Origin: Sulfurospirillum sp.
Lineage (GTDB): Bacteria > Campylobacterota > Campylobacteria > Campylobacterales > Sulfurospirillaceae
Assembly: GCA_021206415.1 (NCBI GenBank)
Contig: JAJOKG010000052.1
Span: 1 to 37,356, forward strand
Length of the DNA: 37,356 nucleotides
Direction: 5' to 3'
Shown here one piece after another: positions 25,846 to 35,063 of the stretch. Both the position numbers and the translations under genes were made by a program. Position 1 is the first letter of the stretch. Each line of letters opens with the position of its first letter. The notes under the pieces were generated by a model. That model was not told the origin of the DNA. It was given only the letters and a program-made list of their open reading frames with translations, and made no database searches.

Positions 25846-26416
25846 ATCCCTCTTTCGCATCGGCTAATACAAGGGCAAAGAGCACATGAACACCCAGCTC
25901 TTGCAGTGCTTTATGCGCCTCTTTTAAGGTGGAACCTGTGGTAATGATGTCATCAATCAAAACGACATCTATTCCCTCGTTACATGTAATCCTAAAATCC
26001 CGTTTATTTGCCTCTCGAAACGCTCTACTTTTTCCCGAATAGCTCTCATGATTTTGCGCTCTTAAACTTCCATACAGGGGTGTGAGATAGGGCTTGGTTG
26101 CCTTGGCTAAAATGGCGCTATGTGAATAACCATGCCTTATATGATCATCAATGGGGAGCGCATAAATGCCTTTGGGCAATTCAAAGGTTTTTAGAAATTC
26201 ATAAAAAGTATGACGTCCTAATTGAGCAAAAATCTTTGCACCCACAAAGGTATGCTTGGTATGTAGTAAGGGAGCAATATCGCTGTAACGATAAAAAGAG
26301 TAAACCCGAAGCCCATCTTCGAGGATTCTAAAAGCAGGTGTTGGCGTTAAAAAAGTTGAGAGACAGGTTTTACAAAGCGGTTGCCAACTGAGCTTTAAAC
26401 ACAGATGGCAACGCAT
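25844..26416 (-). CDS. comF: ComF family phosphoribosyltransferase-like protein
   Basis: A 190-residue protein of the ComF family, linked to DNA uptake in competent bacteria. The N-terminal zinc-finger-like cysteines CHLC and CKTC are at residues 3-6 and 15-18. The PRPP-binding loop VVLIDDIITTGSTL is near 150-163. The middle segment (YSHSAILAKATKPY, then KSRAFREANKRDF) matches ComF. In C. jejuni a homologous gene lies between gyrA and lepA. It is two bases downstream of lepA. One TTACATGTAA copy is in frame, read as Ile-Thr-Cys-Asn. Confidence 0.88.
   Translation of the reverse strand: MRCHLCLKLSWQPLCKTCLSTFLTPTPAFRILEDGLRVYSFYRYSDIAPLLHTKHTFVGAKIFAQLGRHTFYEFLKTFELPKGIYALPIDDHIRHGYSHSAILAKATKPYLTPLYGSLRAQNHESYSGKSRAFREANKRDFRITCNEGIDVVLIDDIITTGSTLKEAHKALQELGVHVLFALVLADAKEG
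25980..25989. repeat. TTACATGTAA copy inside comF
   Basis: The only coding copy read in the Thr-Cys frame rather than the Leu-His-Val frame. Confidence 0.9.
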
Positions 26417-26418
26417 GA

Positions 26419-28212
26419 TTAGTCAATTTTAAGAATGGTTAAAAAGGCTTCTTGAGGGAGCTGAACTTTTCCAATGGATTTCATTCGCTTCTTTCCCTCT
26501 TTTTGTTTTTCTAAGAGTTTACGCTTTCTGGTAATATCACCACCGTAACATTTAGCAGTCACGTTTTTACCCATAGATTTAACGGTTTCTCGTGCGATGA
26601 CTTTGGTACCAATGCTGGCTTGAATCGCCACTTCAAAAAGCTGACGTGGAACGATCTCTTTCATCGCTTTAACAAAATCACGTCCTCTGCTTTGCGCACT
26701 CACACGTGGAACAATGATGGAAAGTGCATCTACAGGCTCACCAGCAACGAGTAAATCAAGCTTCACCAAATCACCCACTTGATACCCAATAGGCTCATAA
26801 TCAAAACTCGCGTACCCTTTGGAGACGGATTTGAGTTTGTCGTAAAAGTCCATCACGATTTCATTAAGAGGAATTTCGTATTCTAAAAGTACACGCTCAG
26901 GGCTTAAATAATCCATCTTTTTTTGAATACCCCGTTTGTTGTTCATCAAAATGATGATATTGCCCAAAAACTCCGTCGGTGTTAAAACCGTTGCTTTCAC
27001 GTACGGCTCAGAAATCTCTTCAAATTCATTGACGGGTGGAAGTTGGCTGGGATTTTGAATATCAAGCACTTCTCCTTTTGTTGTTTTAACTTTATAGGTA
27101 ACCGTTGGTGCGGTAGCAATCAAGTCAAGATCAAACTCTCGCTCCAAACGCTCTTTGATGACTTCCATATGCAAAAGTCCCAAAAAGCCAACCCGAAAAC
27201 CAAAGCCAAGTGCAGCGGAAGTTTCTGGCTCATACGAAATGCTTGAGTCATTGAGTTTAAGCTTGTCTAATGCATCTCTAAGTTCTTCAAATTTATCGGT
27301 TTCAATGGGGTAAAGTCCCGCAAAAACAAACTGTTTGACTTCTTTAAAGCCTCCAACTGCTTCAGCAGTTTTGTTGCGATTATCCGCAATGGTATCACCA
27401 ACACGAACATCCCCTACGTTTTTAAGACCCAAAACCACAATGCCCACTTCACCTGTTTTAATTTCCATTGTTTTTTGCATCGCTAAAGGGTGAGGATACA
27501 TCAAGTTTAAGACTTCGTGTTTTTTACCTGTACCCATAACATAGACTTCTTGCCCTTTTTTAATAGAGCCATCATAGACACGCACTAACGCTAAAGCACC
27601 CAGATAGTTGTCAAACCAACTATCATAAATCAACGCTTTTGTCGGAGCATTCTCATCGCCTGTGGGAGCTGGGATTTTATCGACTAATGTATCAAGAAGT
27701 TCTCTAATCCCAATACCACTTTTAGCACTCACACTGAGTGCTTCAGAACAATCAAGCCCAATCGTATGCTCAATCTCATCTTTCACTCGATCAGGATCTG
27801 CTGCAGGAAGGTCAATTTTATTGAGAACGGGAATAATTTCTAAGTTGTTTTCAAGGGCAATATAGACATTGGCAATCGTTTGTGCTTCCACGCCTTGAGA
27901 GGCATCAACGACCAAAAGCGCACCATCACTGGAGGCTAAAGAACGACTCACTTCATAGGAAAAATCGACGTGACCTGGGGTGTCAATAAGATTAAGAATA
28001 TACGGTTGTCCATCTTTAACGTACGTTAAACGAACACTTTGCGCCTTAATGGTAATGCCACGCTCTTTTTCGATGTCCATGGTATCCATCATCTGCGCGG
28101 TCATTTCACGAGCACTCACCGCACCGCACTCTTGAATGAGACGATCGGCAAGGGTACTTTTACCGTGGTCGATATGCGCGATAATTGAAAAGTTACGAAT
28201 ATGTTTCTGCAT
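26419..28212 (-). CDS. lepA: Elongation factor 4 (LepA)
   Basis: A 597-residue translational GTPase that acts on the ribosome. G1 is AHIDHGKST near residues 12-20, G2 ERGITIK, G3 DTPGH near 77, and G4 NKID. The LepA-specific C-terminal domain includes [34 protein letters not shown], which contacts tRNA. The ATG overlaps the prs stop by one base (TAATG), so prs, lepA and comF form one transcription unit. Confidence 0.98.
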   Translation of the reverse strand: MQKHIRNFSIIAHIDHGKSTLADRLIQECGAVSAREMTAQMMDTMDIEKERGITIKAQSVRLTYVKDGQPYILNLIDTPGHVDFSYEVSRSLASSDGALLVVDASQGVEAQTIANVYIALENNLEIIPVLNKIDLPAADPDRVKDEIEHTIGLDCSEALSVSAKSGIGIRELLDTLVDKIPAPTGDENAPTKALIYDSWFDNYLGALALVRVYDGSIKKGQEVYVMGTGKKHEVLNLMYPHPLAMQKTMEIKTGEVGIVVLGLKNVGDVRVGDTIADNRNKTAEAVGGFKEVKQFVFAGLYPIETDKFEELRDALDKLKLNDSSISYEPETSAALGFGFRVGFLGLLHMEVIKERLEREFDLDLIATAPTVTYKVKTTKGEVLDIQNPSQLPPVNEFEEISEPYVKATVLTPTEFLGNIIILMNNKRGIQKKMDYLSPERVLLEYEIPLNEIVMDFYDKLKSVSKGYASFDYEPIGYQVGDLVKLDLLVAGEPVDALSIIVPRVSAQSRGRDFVKAMKEIVPRQLFEVAIQASIGTKVIARETVKSMGKNVTAKCYGGDITRKRKLLEKQKEGKKRMKSIGKVQLPQEAFLTILKID

Positions 28213-29147
28213 TAAACAAACAATCCATTCACACTTTCATTATGATACACACGGCGAATCACTTCCGCAAACACAGGCGCAACGCTTAAGACCTTAATTC
28301 TATCACTGGTCTCTTTTAGAGGAATTGTATCGGTTACAACCAACTCATCCAATTCACCCTTCGCAATTCTTTCATACGCTGGACCGCTTAAAACCGCATG
28401 CGTACAACACGCCATAACACTAGTTGCGCCACGTTTTTTCAAGACTTCAGCTGCTTTAACAATGGTTCCTGCCGTATCAATCATGTCATCCACCAAAATC
28501 ACATCTTTGCCACTTACATCACCAATGATGTTCATCACTTCAGATTCATTAGCCTTTTCACGACGCTTATCGACAATGACCATATCCACGCCTAGAAGTT
28601 TTGCAAAACTTCTAGCCCTTGCAACGCCACCAATATCAGGACTTGCAATAATAGGATTTTTAAGATTTTTCGCTTTAACGTAATCATTAAAAACAATAGA
28701 GCCGTAAAGGTTATCCACAGGAATATCAAAGAAGCCTTGGATTTGTCCCGCATGCAAATCAATCGTCACCACACGATCAATCCCTGCAGTTTGCATCATA
28801 TTGGCAACCAACTTTGCTGTAATGGGAACACGAGGGGCTGCTTTTCTATCTTGTCTTGCATATCCAAAGTAAGGAACAACCGCGGTAATGCTATTGGCGG
28901 AACTTCTTCTTAGGGCATCTGTTAAAATTAACAACTCCATCAAGTTAATATTAGCAGGTGCACACGTTGATTGAATAATAAATACATCTTTTCCACGAAC
29001 ACTCTCACTCACTTGAACACTAATTTCTCCATCACTAAAACGCTTAATTTCAGCTGCCGAAAGAGGCAAAGAGAGATGTTTAGCCACTCTTTTTGCAAAC
29101 TCTGGATTTGCCGTTCCTGCAAAGACTTTATAGCCTCTCATAATCAT
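28212..29147 (-). CDS. prs: Ribose-phosphate pyrophosphokinase
   Basis: Makes PRPP from ribose 5-phosphate and ATP, feeding nucleotide, His and Trp synthesis. Length 311 (or 309) residues. Conserved regions include the [24 protein letters not shown]-site region, [14 protein letters not shown] near 95-108, [20 protein letters not shown] near 131-150, and the PRPP loop [14 protein letters not shown] near 217. Two starts are possible: ATG at 29147, four bases after AAAGGA, or ATG at 29141, ten bases after it. It leads the prs-lepA-comF operon. Confidence 0.97.
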   Translation of the reverse strand: MIMRGYKVFAGTANPEFAKRVAKHLSLPLSAAEIKRFSDGEISVQVSESVRGKDVFIIQSTCAPANINLMELLILTDALRRSSANSITAVVPYFGYARQDRKAAPRVPITAKLVANMMQTAGIDRVVTIDLHAGQIQGFFDIPVDNLYGSIVFNDYVKAKNLKNPIIASPDIGGVARARSFAKLLGVDMVIVDKRREKANESEVMNIIGDVSGKDVILVDDMIDTAGTIVKAAEVLKKRGATSVMACCTHAVLSGPAYERIAKGELDELVVTDTIPLKETSDRIKVLSVAPVFAEVIRRVYHNESVNGLFV

Positions 29148-29261
29148 ATTTCCTTTACATTAAATAATGCTCTATTCTATCCAATAGGGACTTAAGGTAG
29201 CGTTAATACTTATTTAATCCTAAAGTGTCATAATGTCAAAAGAGTTCTTAGGAGGTTTTTC

Positions 29262-29728
29262 ATGAACAGCTTACGACGCTTTATTTCTCTCTCGCTTTTG
29301 TTCTCCTTTCTTGTCATGAGTTACACAGGAATTGTTCTTTTCTTCGCACCCAAAGGAAGAGTTGCCAACGCAACGCATTGGGAACTTTTTTGGATTAGAA
29401 AAAACAGAGTTTTCTGCTTTACATGTAAGCTTTATGCTTCTTTTTTTTAGTCGGTATGCTCTTTCATATTTACCTTAATTATAAGGCACTGCTTAGCTAT
29501 TTCAAAAATAAAATCAGAGAGTTTTCACTGCTTACCATAGAGTTTATGTTAGCCTTTGGGATTACACTTTTATTTTTCATTGGAACACTTTATAATTGGG
29601 TTCCTTTTAGTACCTTTCTTGATTTTCAAGAAGAACTCAAAGCTTCATGGGTAAAACCGCAAAGCTCCTTCAATCAAAAAAGTGATACGCATACCTACAG
29701 AAAACAAAAACTGAAAATTCAACCTTAA
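29262..29728 (+). CDS. DUF4405-like membrane protein, two frameshifts
   Basis: Removing one A from the run at 29399-29404 and one T from 29441-29448 joins ORFs 29262-29450 and 29456-29728 into a 154-residue protein. It has three hydrophobic segments: residues about 7-28, 48-70 and 88-112. The joined segment reads WELFWIRKTEFSALHVSF, then a hydrophobic stretch and MLFHIYLNYKAL. The two His residues in W...LHV...FH resemble the haem-ligand pattern of DUF4405/cytochrome b-like proteins. The first His is encoded by a TTACATGTAA copy. AGGAGG precedes the ATG. The EF-hand gene follows 27 bases later, suggesting a functional pair. Family call is moderate. Confidence 0.6.
29419..29428. repeat. TTACATGTAA copy inside the DUF4405-like gene
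   Basis: After correcting the frameshift just upstream it is read Leu-His-Val-Ser; the track shows Thr-Cys-Lys only because of the shift. Confidence 0.85.
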
Positions 29729-29755
29729 AAAAACATCTTATATAAAGGAGTTAAA

Positions 29756-30065
29756 ATGAAAAAAAGTTTGTGTACTCTTAGCACTCGTAGGTATCTTAAA
29801 TGCGGCCAATACCTCAAGAGGTCCTGTGGCTTTTGAAGCTTATGATACTAACAAAGATAACATCATCACGCAGGAGGAGTTTCAAAGTGTCAAAAATGAA
29901 CGCATGAGTGCAAAGGCTGAAGCCAATATGCCGATGCGAAATGCCATCAATGCTCCTGAATTTGGCGTTTTTGATACCAATAAGGATGGAAAAATTACCA
30001 AAGAAGAGTATCAAAAAGGACAGCTTGAGCGTATGCAAGAACGAGGTGGTAGAGGCAGACAATAA
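29756..30065 (+). CDS. Exported EF-hand calcium-binding protein, frameshifted
   Basis: Dropping one A from the A7 run right after the ATG (29759-29765) gives a signal peptide, MKKVCVLLALVGILNAA, continuous with the track ORF 29826-30065; total 102 residues. Two canonical EF-hand loops are visible: DTNKDNIITQEE (near 30-41) and DTNKDGKITKEE (near 74-85), with Asp/Asn at positions 1, 3, 5 and Glu at 12. The C-terminus is Arg/Gly-rich. AAAGGAG precedes the ATG. It is probably a periplasmic calcium binder working with the upstream membrane protein. Confidence 0.85.
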
Positions 30066-30068
30066 CCT

Positions 30069-30078
30069 TTACATGTAA
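30069..30078. repeat. TTACATGTAA copy after the EF-hand gene
   Basis: Twelve-base form four bases beyond the stop; its right arm joins the A-run of the terminator. Confidence 0.9.
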
Positions 30079-30111
30079 AAAGGGGTGAATTAGTTTCACC
30101 CCTTTTTTTTT
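30077..30111. terminator. Strong bidirectional rho-independent terminator
   Basis: GGGGTGAA / TTCACCCC stem with a 5-base loop, extended by A5/T5 to 13 bp and followed on the + strand by nine Ts in all. It ends the EF-hand transcript and, on the - strand with T5, the glycan operon, whose last stop codon (TGA) lies inside the stem. Confidence 0.85.
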
Positions 30112-30475
30112 ACGCACGACTGGAGATAAAAAATTCCTAAAACAATGAGAGCAAGTCCTAAGACTTTGTAGAGTGTCACACTCTCTGAAAACAAAAAAGA
30201 CCGAAGAGATAAAAAACCACCACAAACGTCAAACCCATAAACGGATAGGCGTAGCTCAGCTCAAACTTTGTCATCGCCGCCATCCAACACAAAGATGCCA
30301 CAAAAGCCGAGACAAAGCCACTTAAAATAAACGGGTCTAAAAACAGCTTCAATAAAAAAATAAGTTTTTCCAGCGTTGCTTCAGGCAAATGCCCATAGTT
30401 TGGAATACGCCACTTAATGACTAACTGCCCATACACGGTAAAAAAAATCGTTCCAAAAATGTATAAATGCGCCAT
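30096..30475 (-). CDS. SMR/EamA-like small membrane protein (ArnE-like flippase), frameshifted
   Basis: A four-segment inner-membrane protein of 126 residues once a base is restored at 30193-30198; the track ORF (30176-30490) stops early. The joined C-terminus reads LFSESVTLYKVLGLALIVLGIF, the usual last helix of SMR/EamA half-transporters. The middle AFVASLCWMAAMTKFELSYAYPFMGLTFV is characteristic of the ArnE/ArnF-like group that flips undecaprenyl-phosphate sugars. Its ATG (30475) overlaps the aminotransferase stop by one base. In this operon a lipid-linked sugar flippase role is likely, but not proven. Confidence 0.75.
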
Positions 30476-31608
30476 TAGCACTCGCTCCATTTGATTAAAA
30501 TCTCACACACCGCATCAATCTCTTCAAGGCTAATACCATAATAAAGGGGCAAACGAACCAATCGTTCACTCTCTTTGGTCGTATAGATATCTTCACCAAA
30601 CATACGACCGTATTTAAGTCCTGCTGGAGCACTGTGCAAAGGAAGATAATGAAAAACAGCGCCAATATTTGCTTCTTTGAATTTCTCTAAAAGTGCGGTT
30701 CGCTCTTCTAAATCTTTGACTTTAAAATAGAACATATGGGCATTATGCACACATCCTTCGGGTATATGTGCCAATTCAATGAACCCTTTTTTCTCCAAAG
30801 GCTCAAGCCTGTCATAGTACGCTTTCCATGCATTTAGACGGTGTTCTTGTATAGTCTCAGCTTTTTCAAGTTGCCCCCAAAGATAAGCCGCTTGAAGCTC
30901 ACTAGGCAGATAACTACTGCCGATATCCATCCAACCGTATTTATCAACCATGCCTCTAAAAAACTGACTGCGATTGGTTCCTTTTTCACGAATAATCTCA
31001 GCCCTGTGAGCAAACTGTTCATCATTAATCAACAACAATCCACCCTCACCACCACTGGTCACATTTTTCGTCTCGTGAAAACTAAAGGCACCTAAGTGAC
31101 CAATCGTTCCTAAAGGTTTACCCTTATAGCTTGCTTCAAAACCTTGTGCCGCATCTTCAACCACAAAGAGGTTGTGACGTGTTGCAATCTCCATAATCAC
31201 ATCCATCTCACACCCAACCCCTGCATAATGCACAGGCACAATCGCTCTTGTTTTAGGCGTAATCGCCGCTTCAATCAAACGCTCATCAATGTTCATCGTT
31301 TCAGGTCGAATGTCTACAAAAACTATTTTTGCTCCACGAAGCGCAAACGCATCGGCGGTACTCACAAAGGTGTAGCTTGGCATAATGACCTCATCACCCT
31401 CTTTAATGTCCAAAAGTAACGCTGCCATTTCAAGTGCGTGCGTGCATGAAGGCGTTAAAAGCGTTTTAGCACACCCATAGCGCTTCTCAAACCACGCTTG
31501 ACACGCTTTACCAAAAGTGCCATCTCCTGACATTTTTACACTATTCATCGCTTCTAAAACATACTTGTCTTCATTGCCTGTTCGAGGCGGTTTATTAAAA
31601 TGTATCAT
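30475..31608 (-). CDS. DegT/DnrJ family sugar aminotransferase (RffA/WecE-like)
   Basis: A 377-residue PLP enzyme that aminates a nucleotide-linked keto-sugar. The best match by pattern is dTDP-4-amino-4,6-dideoxygalactose transaminase. Motifs: LTPSCTHALEMAALLLDI (near 51-68), EVIMPSYTFVSTADAFALRG, VEDAAQGFEASYKGKPLGT (PLP Asp), and SFHETKNVTSGGEGG, whose Lys carries PLP. AYLWGQLEKAE and HMFYFKV follow. Likely product: a 4-amino sugar nucleotide for the neighbouring glycosyltransferases. Sugar synthesis genes (RmlA/B) are not in the window. Confidence 0.9.
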   Translation of the reverse strand: MIHFNKPPRTGNEDKYVLEAMNSVKMSGDGTFGKACQAWFEKRYGCAKTLLTPSCTHALEMAALLLDIKEGDEVIMPSYTFVSTADAFALRGAKIVFVDIRPETMNIDERLIEAAITPKTRAIVPVHYAGVGCEMDVIMEIATRHNLFVVEDAAQGFEASYKGKPLGTIGHLGAFSFHETKNVTSGGEGGLLLINDEQFAHRAEIIREKGTNRSQFFRGMVDKYGWMDIGSSYLPSELQAAYLWGQLEKAETIQEHRLNAWKAYYDRLEPLEKKGFIELAHIPEGCVHNAHMFYFKVKDLEERTALLEKFKEANIGAVFHYLPLHSAPAGLKYGRMFGEDIYTTKESERLVRLPLYYGISLEEIDAVCEILIKWSEC

Positions 31609-31739
31609 TTTTTTACTCTTAAATAAATTTTATAGAGTTGTGAGAACTCTTGGCACGCCTTTAGAGCTAAGCTCTAAAAGCTACGCTAACGCTGAGTTTT
31701 CCTCGGCGGAATGCCCACGCACCTTTGGGTGCTTTTTTA
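31609..31739 (+). other. Structured intergenic region with a + strand terminator; possible small RNA
   Basis: This 131-base gap breaks an otherwise tightly packed - strand operon. On the + strand it holds GAGTTGTGAGAACTC, a TTTAGAGCT-A-AGCTCTAAA inverted repeat, and a terminator-like GCACC-TTT-GGGTGC stem with six Ts (about 31720-31737). No + strand gene ends here, so the terminator would suit a small antisense-strand RNA or a relic. No coding ORF is convincing. A promoter was not identified with confidence. Confidence 0.4.
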
Positions 31740-32436
31740 TTAATGAATCTGACTACTTTTAAGAAAATGTTTGGCGTTTTCGCCCTCATTTAAAATTAAA
31801 TCTATCACACTCACCCCATGCTCAAAGGGAGGAAACAGTTGGTGATACTCAGCATACCCACTATAATCCATCCACTCCACGCCAATTCCCGCTGCTTCAA
31901 AAATGGACTCATCCAAATAATCACGTGCAGCTGGACCACTGAGATAAGTCGTTGCCCCCAACTCCTGACACAACGCTAACAGTCTTTCACTTTTGCCCTC
32001 CGCTAAAACAAACTCTCTGGAGTCTCGAATTTTTGTTTTAATGTCAAGCATCCCACACAATGCATCAATAAAATAGCGATTAATCTCGCTAATATGTATC
32101 TGTGTCGCTCCTGCGTACAACGCTTCAAACTGCTCTTTATAGGCCTTAAAAAAAGGGTGCTTTAGCGTAACTTTGCGCAATGCTTTTCCAATGATTCACA
32201 TGCCACTTAGCATCGGTTATCATTGTCTCATTGATTTTTTGATGCAGACTCTCCTGACGCACAGCAATACTGAGCCACTGCAAACCATTTTGGGTTTTAA
32301 TCTTATTGCGGTTACGCCAATCATTTTTGGTGTATTGCATGTCATCGTACAACACAAACTCATCCACACTGCCAATAATGTCAAAATACCCCTTCCACGG
32401 GATATAATTTGATTGTAAAATTGCTACTTTTTTCAT
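31740..32436 (-). CDS. WbqC family protein, frameshifted
   Basis: A 231-residue protein after removing one base from the A7 run at 32148-32154, joining ORFs 32146-32436 and 31740-32180. The N-terminus VAILQSNYIPWKGYFDIIGSVDEFVLYDDMQYTKNDWRNRNKIK is the defining WbqC segment, followed by WLSIAV and later YLSGPAARDYLDE and VEWMDYS. WbqC proteins occur in O-antigen and capsule clusters; the family's chemistry is not firmly known, and acylation of amino sugars is only a suggestion. Its ATG overlaps the GT2 stop by four bases (ATGA). Confidence 0.88.
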
Positions 32437-33362
32437 AAATTAATTGTCTCTTCAATAATATAAAGGGGGCGTCTTTTCACCTCATCAAAAATCTTGCCAA
32501 TGTAAAGCCCTACAATGCCAATAATGGCAAATAAAAGACCAAACATAAAAAACATTGACACCATTAAACTCGTCCAACCCTCAGTGGCAGTACCAAAAAG
32601 AAAATAACGAAGTACCAACCAACTGGCATACATCAAACTCACCAAAGCAATGCTAAACCCTAATTGAATCGAAAGACGAAGCGGTTTATTAGAGTGTGAC
32701 ACGATCGAGTCAATGGCTAATTTAAAAAGTTTTGAGAGATTATACGATGAACTGCCATACGCCCTTGGGGCATGTTCAATATCAATTTCCGTTTTTTTAA
32801 ACCCAACCATTTGAGCAAAAAGAAGAAAATCACGACTGTGTTCACGGTAACGATTGATTGTTTGAACCACTTTTTGGGAATAAATACCAAAATTAGCAAT
32901 GGAATTGTCATGCTTACTATCAGTAAAATAGTCCAACACCCTATTAAACGCACGAGAACCTAAACGTTTAAAGAAACTATCTTGCCTCTCTACACGTCTA
33001 CCAAATACAATGTCATAACCATCACGTGCGGTGTTGTAAAGCTTGATAATCTCTTCAGGTTTATCTTGCAAATCACAATCCATCACAACCACCCACTCGC
33101 CTTTGGCATGATCCAGTCCTGCTGTGATGGCATAGTGTTGACCAAAATTGCGGGAAAAATTAATGCCTTTAACCCTTTCATCACGTGCACAGAGCATTAC
33201 AATACGCTCCCACGAACCTTGAGGGCAAGCATCATTCACAAAAATAATTTCAAAATTATTACTAATTTGAGACAGAGACGTAACTAAACGCTCATACAGC
33301 TCAACCAAAGACTCTTTCGAACCATATACAGGAGAAACCACACTAATCTTGATAGACTCCAA
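32433..33362 (-). CDS. GT2 glycosyltransferase, GtrB/ArnC-like (polyprenyl-phosphate sugar synthase)
   Basis: A 309-residue membrane-anchored family 2 glycosyltransferase. The catalytic domain opens with ISVVSPVYGSKESLVELYERL, then IIFVNDACPQGSWE, NFSRNFGQHYAITAGLDHA and the metal-binding MDCDLQDKPEE near residues 93-103. Two C-terminal membrane segments (about 225-250 and 262-288) end with GKIFDEVKRRP. This layout is that of GtrB, ArnC and DPM1-type enzymes that load a sugar onto undecaprenyl phosphate on the cytoplasmic face. It starts ten bases after the GT-C gene and overlaps wbqC. Confidence 0.9.
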   Translation of the reverse strand: MESIKISVVSPVYGSKESLVELYERLVTSLSQISNNFEIIFVNDACPQGSWERIVMLCARDERVKGINFSRNFGQHYAITAGLDHAKGEWVVVMDCDLQDKPEEIIKLYNTARDGYDIVFGRRVERQDSFFKRLGSRAFNRVLDYFTDSKHDNSIANFGIYSQKVVQTINRYREHSRDFLLFAQMVGFKKTEIDIEHAPRAYGSSSYNLSKLFKLAIDSIVSHSNKPLRLSIQLGFSIALVSLMYASWLVLRYFLFGTATEGWTSLMVSMFFMFGLLFAIIGIVGLYIGKIFDEVKRRPLYIIEETINL

Positions 33363-33372
33363 GCAAAGACCT

Positions 33373-33382
33373 TTACATGTAA
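33373..33382. repeat. TTACATGTAA copy forming the stop codon of the GT-C gene
   Basis: Twelve-base form read on the - strand as Tyr-Met-stop, so the palindrome supplies the final codon and TAA. Confidence 0.9.
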
Positions 33383-35061
33383 ATTATGGAGCCGTTATTA
33401 TACGCTTTTTCCTTTGGTGGTTTTGCTGTTTTCTTTTCATAGAGTGGATTTTTTTCAAAAATGAAAATGGTGTACTTTCCATAGTTAAATTGTTCGATAA
33501 AATCAGGCATGTTCGATGCCTTAATGCCTTCATTAAATGCTTCAATATTATGTTTATCGGTTATAAAAAAGACTTTACCATCGGTTGAATCCTTCTGGTA
33601 CCAACGGTCATTAGAGAGCCAATGCTCAAGCTTAATACCCTCTTTGGAGATAATAATAGGGCGAATATCTACCTCGCTGTCACTAAAAACGGTGTAAATA
33701 TGTGAATCCCAATAGCTTGCGTAACCAAAATGAAGTCCTTTGCTTTTGAGCTCTTCCACAAAAGCAATACGCTCATCCACAAGACCTCTCCATTCTTTAG
33801 GAGAAACATACTGCCACGACAACCCAATAGCCAGCAATAAACAAAAAGAAAGAACCAGTTTCATAAATGTCGAAAAAAAAGCGCCACATCATCACATTAC
33901 AGACTAAAATCATCATGATAAAAGGAGAAATATAACGAATATTATTACGTGCAGCCCATGCATGTTCATGCAGTGAAGTGGTAGCATAGAGTGTAAAAAT
34001 CAAGAAAAATCCCACATAAGAAAAGAAAATAAAAAAAACGTTCCGTAGCACTCATTTGGAAGAAAGATCTTTTTACATGTAAAAGAGGAATAATAAGAAC
34101 AAAAGGATATAGAAAAAACTTAATCAAAGAAATTCCACCCTCCAACGAAGAGGCATAAATACCTTCACTCCATTCAGCCCCTATAAAATTAAAAAGCCCT
34201 AAAAAGGCGTGTGCAATATGTACGGGTAGCTGTTCAAGAGGAACCAACACTGCTTGGTTTGCACCCCCTGAAACTTTAAGGCTCTCTAAAAGCGTTTGAT
34301 GTGCCACAACACCTATACCGACAACACCTATGGCAAAGAGAATAATAACAATTCTCTTTACTGAACGAAAACGTCTGATGACACCTTGAAATGTTTTGTA
34401 AGAATCTTTTGCAAAATAAAGGGTTAAAACCAAAGCACCCAAAAAAGGAACCACATAGTAAACAAAAAAGCGTACAGGATTGGCAAGAACAAGTAAATAT
34501 AACAACGCCATAAAGAAGATAAAAGCTTTAATTTGTGTCGCTACACTCAGGACATGAGGGCTTAACTTACGAAAAATAAACATAAAAGCTATCATAAATA
34601 AAAAGTACCATGTATACGCTGCTTCACCGTACAATTCACGCAAATACATCGGTGAATATCCCACACACACGACCACGCCACCCATTAAAGAAGCCGCACG
34701 TGAAAACATTAAAGAGCGTAAAAATGCATACAAAAAAACTACCATAAAAAGCGTTACAAAGAAGACCGCAAACGCATGAGCAAAATACCCATTTTTTCCC
34801 AATAAAACCCAAGGAATCACTAAGATTTGTTTATAAAAAACCCATAAATCATTATTAACATACCACCAATGTGTTGGGAAAAATGTTCCTGCATAGACAA
34901 TCTCTTCAGCTAAAATATTAGCAATTGCGGCGTCTGAATTAAAAAAAAGCCCGATAAGTTTTAAAAATATAAAAACTTACCTCATACAAAACAAGACTTA
35001 AGAGAGAAAAAGCACCCAATAATGGCAGTGTTTTTTTGAATAATTGCTTTTTTGAGCGCAC
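33373..35061 (-). CDS. Multi-pass GT-C type glycosyltransferase-like protein, three frameshifts
   Basis: Four open stretches join into one 561-residue protein when one base is removed from each A8 run at 34941-34948, 34031-34038 and 33873-33880. The N-terminus from GTG 35061 has a first membrane helix, then a periplasmic loop FFNSDAAIANILAEEIVYAG and HWWYVNNDLWV, with acidic residues typical of GT-C enzymes. About ten membrane helices follow, then a soluble C-terminal domain of about 140 residues (KSKGLHFGYASYWDSHIYTVF). It would use a lipid-linked sugar on the periplasmic side, like GtrC or ArnT. The acceptor is unknown. The family assignment rests on topology, not a named motif. Confidence 0.72.
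34073..34082. repeat. TTACATGTAA copy inside the GT-C gene
   Basis: Twelve-base form, read as Leu-His-Val-Lys after a Leu, at the cytoplasmic end of a membrane helix. Confidence 0.9.
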
Positions 35062-35063
35062 GA

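Noticed and set aside
16643-30475. Repeated TAATG stop-start overlaps as a special regulatory signal
   Set aside because: One-base overlaps (pyrB/pyrC, asd/UPF0114, UPF0114/hemE, prs/lepA, DegT/SMR) are ordinary translational coupling in compact genomes.
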